Below are positions 9,487 through 19,006 of a DNA stretch of 64,000 nucleotides, in pieces. The position numbers were made by a program, and so were the translations under genes. This DNA is from Fischerella muscicola SAG 1427-1 = PCC 73103. Lineage in GTDB: Bacteria > Cyanobacteriota > Cyanobacteriia > Cyanobacteriales > Nostocaceae. The notes beneath the pieces are model-generated. The model saw nothing but the letters and a program-made list of their open reading frames with translations. It was not told the DNA's origin and searched no databases. The stretch is taken from contig NZ_AJLJ01000207.1 in assembly GCF_000317245.1 (NCBI RefSeq), positions 1 through 64,000 on the forward strand. The letters are read 5' to 3'. Within the stretch, counting starts at the first letter, position 1. Each line of letters opens with the position of its first letter.

Positions 9487-10332
9487 ATGATTACTGTTAT
9501 CACCCCAGTTTACAACGGCGAAAAATTCATTGAATCTTGTCTTAAAGTCGTAATAAATCAAAACTGTACTAACGTGGAACACATCGTTATCGATGGTGGC
9601 TCAACAGATAGAACAGTAGAAATTCTAAAAGAGTATGCACAAAATTACCCCCATATTCGATGGATTTCAGAAAAAGATAAGGGACAGTCAGATGCAATGA
9701 ATAAAGGTATTGCAATGGCTAGGGGAGAAATATTAGCTATCTTGAATGTCGATGATTACTATGAAAAAAATGTGTTAAATCGAGTCTCAGAAATTTTTCA
9801 AACATTACCAAACCCTAGCTTGCTTGTTGGTAATTGTAATTTATGGAATGATGACGGTGAACTTATAGTAGTGAATAAACCCAAAAAATTGAAATTAACT
9901 GATTTATTGATGGGATGGAACATCAACCCTATGCCATCCAATCCATCTGCATACTTTTATCATACTTCATTACATCAGACAATAGGTTTGTATGATGTTG
10001 AAGATCAATATTCTATGGACTTGGATTTCATACTAAAGGCTGTGCAAATAGCTACGGTAAAATATGTAGATGAAACATGGGGTAATTTCAGAGTAATTAA
10101 GGGTACAAAATCTTTTAATAGCGATTTAAATGGTCAAACTGTACCTAGAATAAATCAACTTTTAGATAAATATTGCAAGCAACTTCCTTTATTAAAACAG
10201 TGGGAAATAGCTAGTAGACGTTATCTTTATAATAAAAAACATTGGTTTAAAGTCAGAGTTAAATACTTCTCAAAAAGACCAACAGAATTACCTATATCAA
10301 TTACAAAAAAGGTATTAAAAAAATTAGTTTAA
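9487..10332 (+). CDS. Glycosyltransferase family 2
   Basis: 281 aa. GT-A fold signature: ITVITPVYNGEKFIESCL at the N-terminus, VIDGGSTDRTVEIL, and the metal-binding motif NVDD in ILAILNVDDYYEK at about residues 87-99. It resembles WcaA/WcaE-type inverting transferases. Preceded by a 195-bp AT-rich gap with no visible ribosome binding site; the ATG is the first possible start. Confidence 0.88.
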   Translation: MITVITPVYNGEKFIESCLKVVINQNCTNVEHIVIDGGSTDRTVEILKEYAQNYPHIRWISEKDKGQSDAMNKGIAMARGEILAILNVDDYYEKNVLNRVSEIFQTLPNPSLLVGNCNLWNDDGELIVVNKPKKLKLTDLLMGWNINPMPSNPSAYFYHTSLHQTIGLYDVEDQYSMDLDFILKAVQIATVKYVDETWGNFRVIKGTKSFNSDLNGQTVPRINQLLDKYCKQLPLLKQWEIASRRYLYNKKHWFKVRVKYFSKRPTELPISITKKVLKKLV

Positions 10333-10381
10333 TTGCTTTCATGAGAGAGAAAACCAAGCTATATGTAAAAATAACTAATAT

Positions 10382-11662
10382 ATGAAAATAGCGATAATTA
10401 GTAAATCAGACAGAATAGGAGGTGGGGCAAGTAGAGTTGCCGAAAATCTGGCTACCTGGTTAAATGATTCTGGACACTCAACCGATCATTTTATTGCCTA
10501 TAACTACAAAGATCCTCTCTCATTCCAAAACAGTCTTTATGGAGAAGGTTTTCAACTAAAACTCTGTAAAAAGATTCATCAAAAAACTAATCAATATGGT
10601 TTTCGAGAGTTATTACCAGTTGAATACTGGTTTAACCTCAACAAAATTCTTGATAATTACGATATCGTCCATTTTCATGACCTCTTTACTGCTATTTCTC
10701 CAATCACTCTAGCTCTAACTTCCCGACGCAAACCGACATTTTTCACAGTACATGATTGTTCTGCGTTTACTGGCGGTTGTATGTACCCGATGGGGTGTGA
10801 GAATTTCACTACCTACTGTCATGATTGTCCACAATTGCCTCAAGATGGATGGAAAAATAAATTACGCGATCGCACACGAGAAGTTCAAGCAATCAAACGA
10901 TGGGTTGCTGGACAATTTAATATTCGCTATATCTTTCCTAGCCATTGGATGCATAAGGAGGCTCAACAAGCTCTTAAATTCAAATCTTCACCTGTGGTAA
11001 TCCCTAATGGTCTTGATTTAAGTGTCTTTCCTGTAGTGAAAAAAGCACAAGCAAAAACAAGTTTGGGAATTCCAGAAAATCGCAAAGTAATTGCAATTTC
11101 AGCACATGTTCTTGACGATCCCCGTAAGGGTGTAAAGTATGCGATCGCAGCACTTCAAAGTATACGTGATTTATCTCCATTCGTAGTAGCTGTAGGACTT
11201 TGTAATGATGAATTAAAGCAAGCATTAGAGGGACTTGAATTCAAGGAGATGGGTTACATCTCAGACCCTGAATTGTTAGCAAAAGTCTATTCAGCAGCAG
11301 ATGTCATGCTTTTTTGTACCCTTGCTGATAACCTACCACTGACTGTTCTAGAAGCAATGGCTGCGTCTACTCCAGTCGTTGGTTTTTCCACAGGAGGTGT
11401 TCCAGAAATGATTCAGAATGGACACAACGGTATCCTAGTGGAACCTACAAATCAGCAGGCATTAAATCAAGCCTTACGTGAAACATTATTGTCGCCTGAT
11501 TTGGAAATAATGGGTGAGCAAGCAAGAAGGGATGTTGAAAGTAAATTTTCAAGGACTGTGTTTCTTGAAAAGCATCTGCAACTCTATCAGAATTTTGAGC
11601 ATTCATTCTCGAAAACTGACCTAGAATCTGTGATCTCAACAGCACCTGCAATCAATCCATAA
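10382..11662 (+). CDS. Glycosyltransferase family 4 with Cys-rich insertion
   Basis: 426 aa, GT-B fold. The N-terminus IISKSDRIGGGASRVAENLA is the acceptor-domain glycine loop; the C-terminal domain holds NLPLTVLEAMAASTPVVGF. Like the gene at 8020-9291 it carries a Cys cluster after the HD motif (HDCSAFTGGCMYPMGC, then YCHDCP), and the two are likely paralogues. Specificity unknown. Confidence 0.87.
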   Translation: MKIAIISKSDRIGGGASRVAENLATWLNDSGHSTDHFIAYNYKDPLSFQNSLYGEGFQLKLCKKIHQKTNQYGFRELLPVEYWFNLNKILDNYDIVHFHDLFTAISPITLALTSRRKPTFFTVHDCSAFTGGCMYPMGCENFTTYCHDCPQLPQDGWKNKLRDRTREVQAIKRWVAGQFNIRYIFPSHWMHKEAQQALKFKSSPVVIPNGLDLSVFPVVKKAQAKTSLGIPENRKVIAISAHVLDDPRKGVKYAIAALQSIRDLSPFVVAVGLCNDELKQALEGLEFKEMGYISDPELLAKVYSAADVMLFCTLADNLPLTVLEAMAASTPVVGFSTGGVPEMIQNGHNGILVEPTNQQALNQALRETLLSPDLEIMGEQARRDVESKFSRTVFLEKHLQLYQNFEHSFSKTDLESVISTAPAINP

Positions 11663-11713
11663 GTCAAACCTTGCACTTTTTATTAAATCCTCTAGCACAT
11701 TGGTGAGACTCTG

Positions 11714-13747
11714 ATGAAAAAGATTGTTTACTCATTTGACGTATTTGATACATCCATAACCCGAATTTGGGCAAAACCAACTGACCTATTCTGGGAATTA
11801 GGTGATCAACTCCGAAAAGATAATTTAATTCAAATGTCACCTGAATCTTGGTCTCACCTGAGAATGGAGTCTGAAAGAATTGCCAGAGAAACAGGGCCTA
11901 TTTATGAGATAGGACTAGATGAAATATATGAACAAATTGCTCGTTCTTTAAACTGGTTAACTGATGAAGTTGAAAGGGCAAAACAAAAAGAAATAGAAAT
12001 TGAGCTATCAAGTTTACGTCCAGTACCTGCTACGCAAAAACGCATTCAATCGCTCTATCAAGCAAATGAAAGAGTAATCTATATTTCGGATATGTATCTG
12101 TCTGAAGAAGTTATTCGGAATTTCTTGAAAGAAAACAAAGTTTGGACTCCAGGCAGTACTTTATACGTTTCATCAGAAGCAAGAATTAATAAGGGAAGTG
12201 GTGAGTTATTTAAATACTGTTTGACACAAGAAGCTGTCAAAAAATCGCAACTTAAACATGTTGGAGATAACCGACACGCAGATATAAAAGTTCCGAAAAA
12301 ACTTGGTATTTCAGTTGAATATTTTACTCAAGCTCACCTGAATCGCTATGAGCAAAAAATTGCAGAAACAACTCAATTTCCTTTAAAGTTTAGATCCCTA
12401 CTCTCTGGTGCGAGTAGGCTGACTCGTTTGCAGTCTCAAGAAACAAGTTCTCATAAAAAAGTTATTTGGGAAACGACAGCAAGTGCGGTTGCTCCAATTT
12501 TATTCGGTTTTGTTTACTGGTGTTTAGTCGAAGCGCAAAAAAGAGGGCTGCAAAGATTATACTTTGTCGCTAGAGATGGGCAGATATTACATAAAATTGC
12601 TCAGGTGATCTGCCAAAATTGGGGATTTGCTATTGACTGTCGCTACTTATATGGTTCGCGTAAAGCGTGGCATATGCCTGCAATTCAAGAGATCGGTGAA
12701 GATGAGCTTGATTGGATTTTGGTTGCGACTGCTTCAGTTGATCGCTTTTTATCAATTCGCTCTTTATGCGATCGCGTAAACATATCGCCTGAGCAAATTA
12801 AAAATGTGTTGAGTCATTATGGCTTTTCAGCAGAAAAATGGGATCTCAATCTTCAGCAGCACGAACGCGACTTGATGCGGAATATTTTTACAGAGAAAGA
12901 GGTTACGGATCTAATCATCGCAACTGCTGCTAGTTATCGCGACAAAGCAATTGGTTATTTTCGGCAAGAAGGGATAGGCGATGGAGTTCCCTTTGGTTTT
13001 GTTGATATTGGCTGGAGTGGACGTACACAACGCTCTTTGAGTAAACTACTCAAAATTGCTGGTATTTATCCTCAATCTGGCATTTATGGTTTTTATTTTG
13101 CGCTTCAAGAACGGGTTAAACCATTTAAGGAAGACCAATCACTTGCTTATTTTTATGATGTAGATAAACCGTCTGGCGATCGCTATTTTCTATGTAAATA
13201 CAGATGCTTGTTCGAGATGTTCATGTCAGCAGATCATGGTAGTACTACCGGATATGAGCAACGTGATCACCAATATATCCCTGTTCTTCGTCAACCAAAA
13301 AACGAAGAAGCTATTAATTGGGGATTATATGTATTGCAAAATGCTACGGTTGAATTTGCAAAACAACTAACGACTAACCTCAGCCTACAAGACAGCACAA
13401 CAGATCTTTTTGATAAGGCAACTGAAATTTTGTCAAGAGAACTTGTCTTAGAACCCTCTCATCAAGAAGCAGAAGTATTTGGCTCCTTTGTCATGGCTGG
13501 AGATATAACTGAAAATTCTTTTTATGAACTAGCACCGATTTACAGTTTAGTTGATTGGTGGAATTTACTGCTTTTCAGTAAGCATCCACATCCAGATGTT
13601 TGGTTTACAGCCTCAGTTGTCAGAGCTAATCCAATCATGAAAACCTTATTTGGAGTCAAGACAGTTAATAAAATTCGCCAAATCAGGAGAAAATTTATCA
13701 AGCCGAAGCTTGCTAATTCAACTCAACAAATCAGTCAACCTACTTAA
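11714..13747 (+). CDS. Large HAD-superfamily protein (COG5610-like)
   Basis: 677 aa. The N-terminal third is HAD-like: motif I FDVFDTSITR (about 9-18; the second Asp of the usual DxD is replaced in DVFDT), motif II YISDMYLSEE and motif III/IV GDNRHADIKVP. The remaining 420 residues have no motif I can name, though FVDIGWSGRTQRSL and YFVARDGQIL are reminiscent of proteins in O-antigen and capsule loci annotated as predicted HAD hydrolases. Its place among glycosyltransferases suggests polymer modification or a phosphatase step. Function remains unproven. Confidence 0.7.
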   Translation: MKKIVYSFDVFDTSITRIWAKPTDLFWELGDQLRKDNLIQMSPESWSHLRMESERIARETGPIYEIGLDEIYEQIARSLNWLTDEVERAKQKEIEIELSSLRPVPATQKRIQSLYQANERVIYISDMYLSEEVIRNFLKENKVWTPGSTLYVSSEARINKGSGELFKYCLTQEAVKKSQLKHVGDNRHADIKVPKKLGISVEYFTQAHLNRYEQKIAETTQFPLKFRSLLSGASRLTRLQSQETSSHKKVIWETTASAVAPILFGFVYWCLVEAQKRGLQRLYFVARDGQILHKIAQVICQNWGFAIDCRYLYGSRKAWHMPAIQEIGEDELDWILVATASVDRFLSIRSLCDRVNISPEQIKNVLSHYGFSAEKWDLNLQQHERDLMRNIFTEKEVTDLIIATAASYRDKAIGYFRQEGIGDGVPFGFVDIGWSGRTQRSLSKLLKIAGIYPQSGIYGFYFALQERVKPFKEDQSLAYFYDVDKPSGDRYFLCKYRCLFEMFMSADHGSTTGYEQRDHQYIPVLRQPKNEEAINWGLYVLQNATVEFAKQLTTNLSLQDSTTDLFDKATEILSRELVLEPSHQEAEVFGSFVMAGDITENSFYELAPIYSLVDWWNLLLFSKHPHPDVWFTASVVRANPIMKTLFGVKTVNKIRQIRRKFIKPKLANSTQQISQPT

Positions 13748-13814
13748 CCTCTACTTTGACTATCTTTTTCTCTAGAAACAAATTCACCCTACCTTAGTTA
13801 TCAGAGCATACAGC

Positions 13815-14195
13815 ATGTACATCAATACAGAGCTGCAACAACAAAAAAATAATTTGATGTTAGAAACTATTGCACTGAAAGTTCAGTCAGAAGCAAAAAA
13901 AAGCCAGGGTGATAGTTTAGCACTACTTGCATTGCTACGGTTGCTAGAGGGTTTACATCGAGAAATTCGAGATAGTCTATTTCTAGAATCTTTGCCAAGT
14001 AACCGCCAGGCTCTTTACAGCTTATTAAAAAATATTGAAGAGGAAGGTGGTTGGCCATATATTCATCGCATGAAATTGCAATCTCTACTAAAAAATTTAG
14101 CAGAAAACACTTTCGGTGAGTTAGAAATTGAGAAAAATACACAATCTTTAGTTGAATCTGAAACTTCAAAATCGCTTAGTCTTAAGCAAGGATAA
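13815..14195 (+). CDS. Small helical hypothetical protein
   Basis: 126 aa, family not recognised. It is predicted to be mainly alpha-helical, with leucine-rich segments (ALLALLRLLEGLHREIRDSLF) and no signal peptide or membrane helix. It ends 5 bp before glf, and the AAGGA ribosome binding site of glf lies at its stop codon, so the two are probably translationally coupled. An accessory or scaffold role in the locus is only a guess. Confidence 0.6.
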   Translation: MYINTELQQQKNNLMLETIALKVQSEAKKSQGDSLALLALLRLLEGLHREIRDSLFLESLPSNRQALYSLLKNIEEEGGWPYIHRMKLQSLLKNLAENTFGELEIEKNTQSLVESETSKSLSLKQG

Positions 14196-14200
14196 AATCT

Positions 14201-15328
14201 ATGAAATTTGATTGGTTAATAATAGGTGCTGGATATTCTGCCTGTGTGCTAGCTGAGAGAATCGCCACTCAACTTGCCCAGAGAGTTTTAATTGTAGAAC
14301 GACGAGATCACATCGGTGGCAACGCCTACGATCATTACAATGAGCATGGCATTTTAGTACATAAATACGGCCCCCATATTTTCCACACCAAATCTAAAAA
14401 AGTTTGGGATTATCTTTCTCAATTTACTGAGTGGAGACATTACTATCATCATGTGCTTGGAGTATTAGAAGGCAAGAAAGTTCCTATCCCTTTTAATATA
14501 AATTCGCTCTATGCTCTTTTTCCACCGAAATATGCAGAAAAGTTAGAAGATCTGCTTCTGGAAAACTTTGGTTTTGGAGTCAAAGTACCCATTCTAAAAC
14601 TACGTGAAAGTGCCAGTGGAGATCTCACTTTTTTAGCTGATTACATCTATGAAAATGTCTTCCTGCGCTACACCATGAAGCAGTGGGGAGTCAAACCAGA
14701 AGAACTGGATAGGGGAGTAACAGGACGTGTTCCAGTCTACATCAGTCGAGATAACCGTTATTTTCAAGATCCTTACCAGGCTATGCCCAAGCTTGGTTAT
14801 ACTGAAATGTTTCGTCGGATGTTAGCTCATCCCAATATTAAAGTACTTCTAAATACAGATTACCGTGAAATTATTAACGATGTTCAGTTTAATCGGATAA
14901 TTTGTACTGGCCCGATTGATACATTCTTTGATTATATGTATGGTGAATTGCCATATCGTAGTATAAATTTTGAGTTTGATACATTAGACCAGGAGTGGTA
15001 TCAAGAAGTTGGAACAGTCAATTACCCTAACGATTACGATATTACTCGTATCACTGAACAGAAATATTTGTCAGGACAAACCTCTCCTAAAACTACTCTG
15101 GTGAGGGAATATCCTCAAGCTTATGTACCTGGAAAAAATGATCCTTATTATCCAATTTTGAATGAAGAAAATCGCGATCGCCTGGATCTTTACCTTAAAG
15201 AAGTAGAGAAGTTGAACGGAACAGTAATTTTTGCCGGAAGACTTGCAGATTACAAGTACTATGATATGGATCAAGCTGTATTAAGAGCGCTTGGTTTATT
15301 TGAGAAAGAAATAGCAACTATAACTTAG
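14201..15328 (+). CDS. glf: UDP-galactopyranose mutase
   Basis: 375 aa, matching the bacterial enzyme. This flavoprotein converts UDP-galactopyranose to UDP-galactofuranose in the cytoplasm. Visible marks: the FAD dinucleotide-binding start WLIIGAGYSACVLAERIA, RRDHIGGNAYD, the active-site region YGPHIFHT, and near the C-terminus REYPQAYVPG and FAGRLADYKYYDMDQAV. It implies the exported glycan contains galactofuranose and that at least one neighbouring transferase uses UDP-Galf. Confidence 0.96.
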   Translation: MKFDWLIIGAGYSACVLAERIATQLAQRVLIVERRDHIGGNAYDHYNEHGILVHKYGPHIFHTKSKKVWDYLSQFTEWRHYYHHVLGVLEGKKVPIPFNINSLYALFPPKYAEKLEDLLLENFGFGVKVPILKLRESASGDLTFLADYIYENVFLRYTMKQWGVKPEELDRGVTGRVPVYISRDNRYFQDPYQAMPKLGYTEMFRRMLAHPNIKVLLNTDYREIINDVQFNRIICTGPIDTFFDYMYGELPYRSINFEFDTLDQEWYQEVGTVNYPNDYDITRITEQKYLSGQTSPKTTLVREYPQAYVPGKNDPYYPILNEENRDRLDLYLKEVEKLNGTVIFAGRLADYKYYDMDQAVLRALGLFEKEIATIT

Positions 15329-15436
15329 GATTGATTATAAATCCTAAATTATCAAATACATTAACTAAAGAGTTTGATAGGGACATTTATTTTCGGAATC
15401 AATTGCACATTCATTATATTAGAGATACCATTTCAG

Positions 15437-16450
15437 ATGACAATCAGTAAATCAAAACAAGCATCTCCTAAGCAAAATGTTCGTCTTCCCAAAGTGCCTA
15501 TCAAACTTGAAGGTAATCCCAGCTTGTTAATGAGATGGATAACCTGGTTAAACTTTAATGGTTCTTATAAATTCATTGATAGAAGTAAGGGTAGTCAGCG
15601 CCTTCTTGTCATCCTTGCTGGTTACAAAGATTTTCTTTGGCCTTTGACTTTAAATAGAATAGCTAAGTTTATTCCATCTGATATTGATGTATGTATAGCT
15701 TCTTCTGGTTTGTATATTGATTCCTTAGCAAAATTAGCAGAAAATCAAGGCTGGTCATATCTTTATACAAAAGACAACAAAGTTGCACTCGTACAAAACT
15801 TAGCAATAGCTAACCATCCACAGGCGAAATGGATTTATAAATTAGACGAAGATATTTTCATTTCCGAGGGATTTTTCGATGATCTCCAAGAAGGATATTT
15901 GCGTATTCAGGAAGAAGGATTATATTCTCCTGGAGTTTGCGCTCCGATTCTGAATGTTAATGGTTATTCTTACATTAATTTTCTCAAAACTATTGCTGCT
16001 GAGAAAGAATATAAAGATAAATTCGGCGAACTTATACATGCTGCTAGTGATATTAAAGCACAATCTGATGGAGAAGCAGCTAAGTGGTTATGGGAAAAAA
16101 GCTTACCGTTTGATGATACAGCTAGTTACATCAGATCACAACCTTTCACTTATTCAGCAGTACCTCATCGATTCAGTATAGGAGCTATTTTATTTGAAAA
16201 GGAACTTTGGGAAAGAATTGGTGGCTTGCGAACTTCTTTCTCCCAAGGTGGTCTTGGACTAGATGAGTCACATTTGTGTAAAGATTGTATGAGCTTGTCT
16301 AGACCAATCATTGTCCTCAATAATGTCTTTGCTGGACACTTCTCATTTCGACCTCAAGAAGCTGTAATGAAGGAATATTTGCAAGAAATATATTCTCAAC
16401 TTTCCTTGGAGAAAATCCCATCAAAATCTAAAGAGGTGTTGTCTATTTAA
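15437..16450 (+). CDS. Predicted glycosyltransferase (GT-A-like)
   Basis: 337 aa from ATG 15437; a TTG at 15374 would add 21 residues that do not look conserved. A nucleotide-diphospho-sugar-transferase-like fold is suggested by ASSGLYIDSLAKLAE, then the acidic KLDEDIFIS motif (DxD-like) and GGLGLDESHLCKDC further on. I cannot place it in a numbered GT family with confidence. The locus and the DED motif support a transferase role. Confidence 0.65.
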   Translation: MTISKSKQASPKQNVRLPKVPIKLEGNPSLLMRWITWLNFNGSYKFIDRSKGSQRLLVILAGYKDFLWPLTLNRIAKFIPSDIDVCIASSGLYIDSLAKLAENQGWSYLYTKDNKVALVQNLAIANHPQAKWIYKLDEDIFISEGFFDDLQEGYLRIQEEGLYSPGVCAPILNVNGYSYINFLKTIAAEKEYKDKFGELIHAASDIKAQSDGEAAKWLWEKSLPFDDTASYIRSQPFTYSAVPHRFSIGAILFEKELWERIGGLRTSFSQGGLGLDESHLCKDCMSLSRPIIVLNNVFAGHFSFRPQEAVMKEYLQEIYSQLSLEKIPSKSKEVLSI

Positions 16451-16495
16451 AACAAAATAAAGAATTATAGAGCATTGAATTAAAGAGAAAAGCTC

Positions 16496-17611
16496 ATGCA
16501 AGAACTCCAAACTGAAAAGCTGCAACCCATTCAAATGTCTCGGCTTGCTGATAGCCCATTAGTTTCTGTATTAATTGCTAACTACAACTATGCAAACTAT
16601 ATTTGTGAGACTTTAGAAAGTGTCCTGAGTCAGACATATCAAAACTTTGAAATCATAGTTTGTGATGATGGTTCTAGTGATAATTCCTGTGATGTCATTC
16701 AAACTTATGTAGAGAAAGATTCGAGAATAAAGTTAATTCGCCAACAGAACAAGAAAGTAGCTGCTGCTTTAAATACGGCTTATCAAGAAAGTCAGGGGCA
16801 GATTATTTGTATCTTAGATGCAGATGATATTTGGATGCCTAATAAGCTGCAAAAGGTTTTAGAGGCGTTTAAATCTAACCCAGAGTGTGGTTTTGTAATT
16901 CATAATGTGATTCAAATTGATGAACATGGAAATTTTATCAAACCAACTCCTATGTTGGCAGGGTTAGCTTCAGGCTGGATGGCGTCATACGCTGTTGAAA
17001 ATGGTGGGTTTGTTGATAATATACCGCCAGCTTCCGCACTGAGTCTTCGACGTGAAATCACTAGTTTAATATTTCCTTTAAACGAAGCTATGGTGCGTAA
17101 TACAGACAGTCTAATCTATCGTCTTGCACCATTAATAACAGTAATTGGGTCTGTACCAGAAGTACTTAGTCAGTTTCGTTTCCATAGCACAAATCTGACA
17201 AGCAACTCATCCTTGTTGAGCATAGAATCTATAGAAAAAGCACAAGATAGTGCTAGGCTTGTACATCAAGAGCAGAAAAAATTTCTTAATAAAATTTATG
17301 GTGCAGAGATAGCAGAAAAACTAAAAAGTCAACAGCATAACATAGCATTTGTCAATGAGTGCTACTTTCTTGCTCGCCTTAAAAAAGTATCTAAAAGCGA
17401 TCGCAAGCGAATACATCAGCAACTGATCACTCACCCTGAATTCGATAGCATGTTTAGCTGGTTTAAGCCTCATAGATGGGTAGTTCAATGGGATCTGCCA
17501 GATCTTCTTTTTACCATATTGTCTTATCAACTATACGGCCCCAGTAGACTCAAACGCTTTGTTAAATGGATACTTGGGGAAAGACTAACTGTAAATTCTG
17601 TGCGAAAGTAA
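16496..17611 (+). CDS. Glycosyltransferase family 2 (first of a tandem pair)
   Basis: 371 aa. GT-A fold: LVSVLIANYNYANYICETLES, then CDDGSSDNSCDVI, and the metal-binding LDADDIW at about residues 103-109. The C-terminal third (RFHSTN, YGAEIAEKL) is an accessory region. The next gene has the same length and a nearly identical N-terminus, so this is a recent tandem duplication with a diverged C-terminus that may have changed acceptor specificity. Confidence 0.9.
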   Translation: MQELQTEKLQPIQMSRLADSPLVSVLIANYNYANYICETLESVLSQTYQNFEIIVCDDGSSDNSCDVIQTYVEKDSRIKLIRQQNKKVAAALNTAYQESQGQIICILDADDIWMPNKLQKVLEAFKSNPECGFVIHNVIQIDEHGNFIKPTPMLAGLASGWMASYAVENGGFVDNIPPASALSLRREITSLIFPLNEAMVRNTDSLIYRLAPLITVIGSVPEVLSQFRFHSTNLTSNSSLLSIESIEKAQDSARLVHQEQKKFLNKIYGAEIAEKLKSQQHNIAFVNECYFLARLKKVSKSDRKRIHQQLITHPEFDSMFSWFKPHRWVVQWDLPDLLFTILSYQLYGPSRLKRFVKWILGERLTVNSVRK

Positions 17612-17697
17612 ACTAGGTTTTCTGCGATTTTTGCAAGCATTTCAACTTATAGAATCACTAGAAAAACTAATGCAAATTCAGATATGAGGATTAAATA

Positions 17698-18813
17698 ATG
17701 CAAGAACTGCAAACTCAAAAATTGCAACCAATCCAAATGTTGCAACTTCCTCATAGTCCATTAGTATCTGTCATAGTTGCCAACTACAACTATGACAGAT
17801 ACATCTGTGAGACTTTAGAAAGTGTCCTGAGCCAAACATATCAAAACTTTGAAATAATTGTTTGTGATGATGGTTCCACTGACAACTCCTGTGATGTCAT
17901 TGCTAACTATGTTCGTAAAGACTCTAGGATCAAACTCATAAGCAAACAAAATGGTGGAGTTGCTAGCGCCTTAAATGCAGCCTACCAGAACAGTAAAGGT
18001 CAAATCATTTGCTTGCTAGATGCAGATGATCTCTGGATGGATAGGAAACTGGAAAAAGTTGTGGAGGCTTTTAAATCCGATCCTCAATATGGCTTTGTCA
18101 TTCATAATGTCATGCAAATTGATGGTGAGGGAAACTTGCTGAGACCGACTCCTCTGTTCAAGCAGTTATCTTCGGGTTGGGTTGCAATTGATGCTTTAAA
18201 AAATGGTGGTCTTCCGCCAGCAGCCGTACCTCCAGCATCTGCATTGAGTGTGCGACGAGAAGTCGCTGAATTGATATTTCCTCTCAATGAAACGTTTTGG
18301 CGTAATGCAGATAGTTTAGTCTCCTTATTAGCACCATTTATCACTGTAATGGAATCTATTCCAGAAGCATTAAGTCAATTTCGCTTTCATGGAGGAAATA
18401 CAACTAGTCAGGTAACTTTGACCGTAGATTCTCTAGAACGGGGTCAAAGTGTTGGTGAAGCAATTCATAGAGAACAAAAACAGTTTTTAAGACGTATTTA
18501 TGGTGAGGTAGTAGCAGAAAAACTCACAAATTTGAGCTTGAATTTACTATACTGCCATGATGTTTACTTGATGTCCCGTCTCAAAGGTCTACCAAAGGCA
18601 CAAACGAAAGAACTTCATCGTCAGCTTGTGAATCATCCGCAATTCTATACCTTTGATTCTCTCCATCAAAAGTTGCTGTTGCAGTGGGGCGAATATCTAC
18701 CAAATATTCTTTTTCCCCCTGTGTTCAAAGTAGTTTACGGTTCGGGTAGGCTGAAGCGTTGGGCAAGAAAATTGCTGGCGCGAAGACTCACAGCACACTA
18801 CGCACAAGAGTAA
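17698..18813 (+). CDS. Glycosyltransferase family 2 (second of a tandem pair)
   Basis: 371 aa, paralogue of the preceding gene. Shared blocks include MQELQTxKLQPIQM, YICETLESVLSQTYQNFEII, CDDGS(S/T)DNSCDVI and LDADD(I/L)W, while the last 100 residues differ much more. A GAGG ribosome binding site precedes the ATG. Being adjacent and equal in length, the two may add successive similar sugars. Confidence 0.9.
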   Translation: MQELQTQKLQPIQMLQLPHSPLVSVIVANYNYDRYICETLESVLSQTYQNFEIIVCDDGSTDNSCDVIANYVRKDSRIKLISKQNGGVASALNAAYQNSKGQIICLLDADDLWMDRKLEKVVEAFKSDPQYGFVIHNVMQIDGEGNLLRPTPLFKQLSSGWVAIDALKNGGLPPAAVPPASALSVRREVAELIFPLNETFWRNADSLVSLLAPFITVMESIPEALSQFRFHGGNTTSQVTLTVDSLERGQSVGEAIHREQKQFLRRIYGEVVAEKLTNLSLNLLYCHDVYLMSRLKGLPKAQTKELHRQLVNHPQFYTFDSLHQKLLLQWGEYLPNILFPPVFKVVYGSGRLKRWARKLLARRLTAHYAQE

Positions 18814-19006
18814 TTGTTGGCGCAAACGAAATAACAAACTCTAGCTAGCATTGACAATCCATAACATCAATGTAGCGCCAGTGAATCATTCATAATTTGA
18901 CCGAAAAAAATAATTACCAGCAAACATTGTTTTATATACTTGATTAGTTAAACGCGGTTGCCACAAGCGCAATTTAGCTAAAAACAGTCGCTCAAGAGGA
19001 TAAAAG

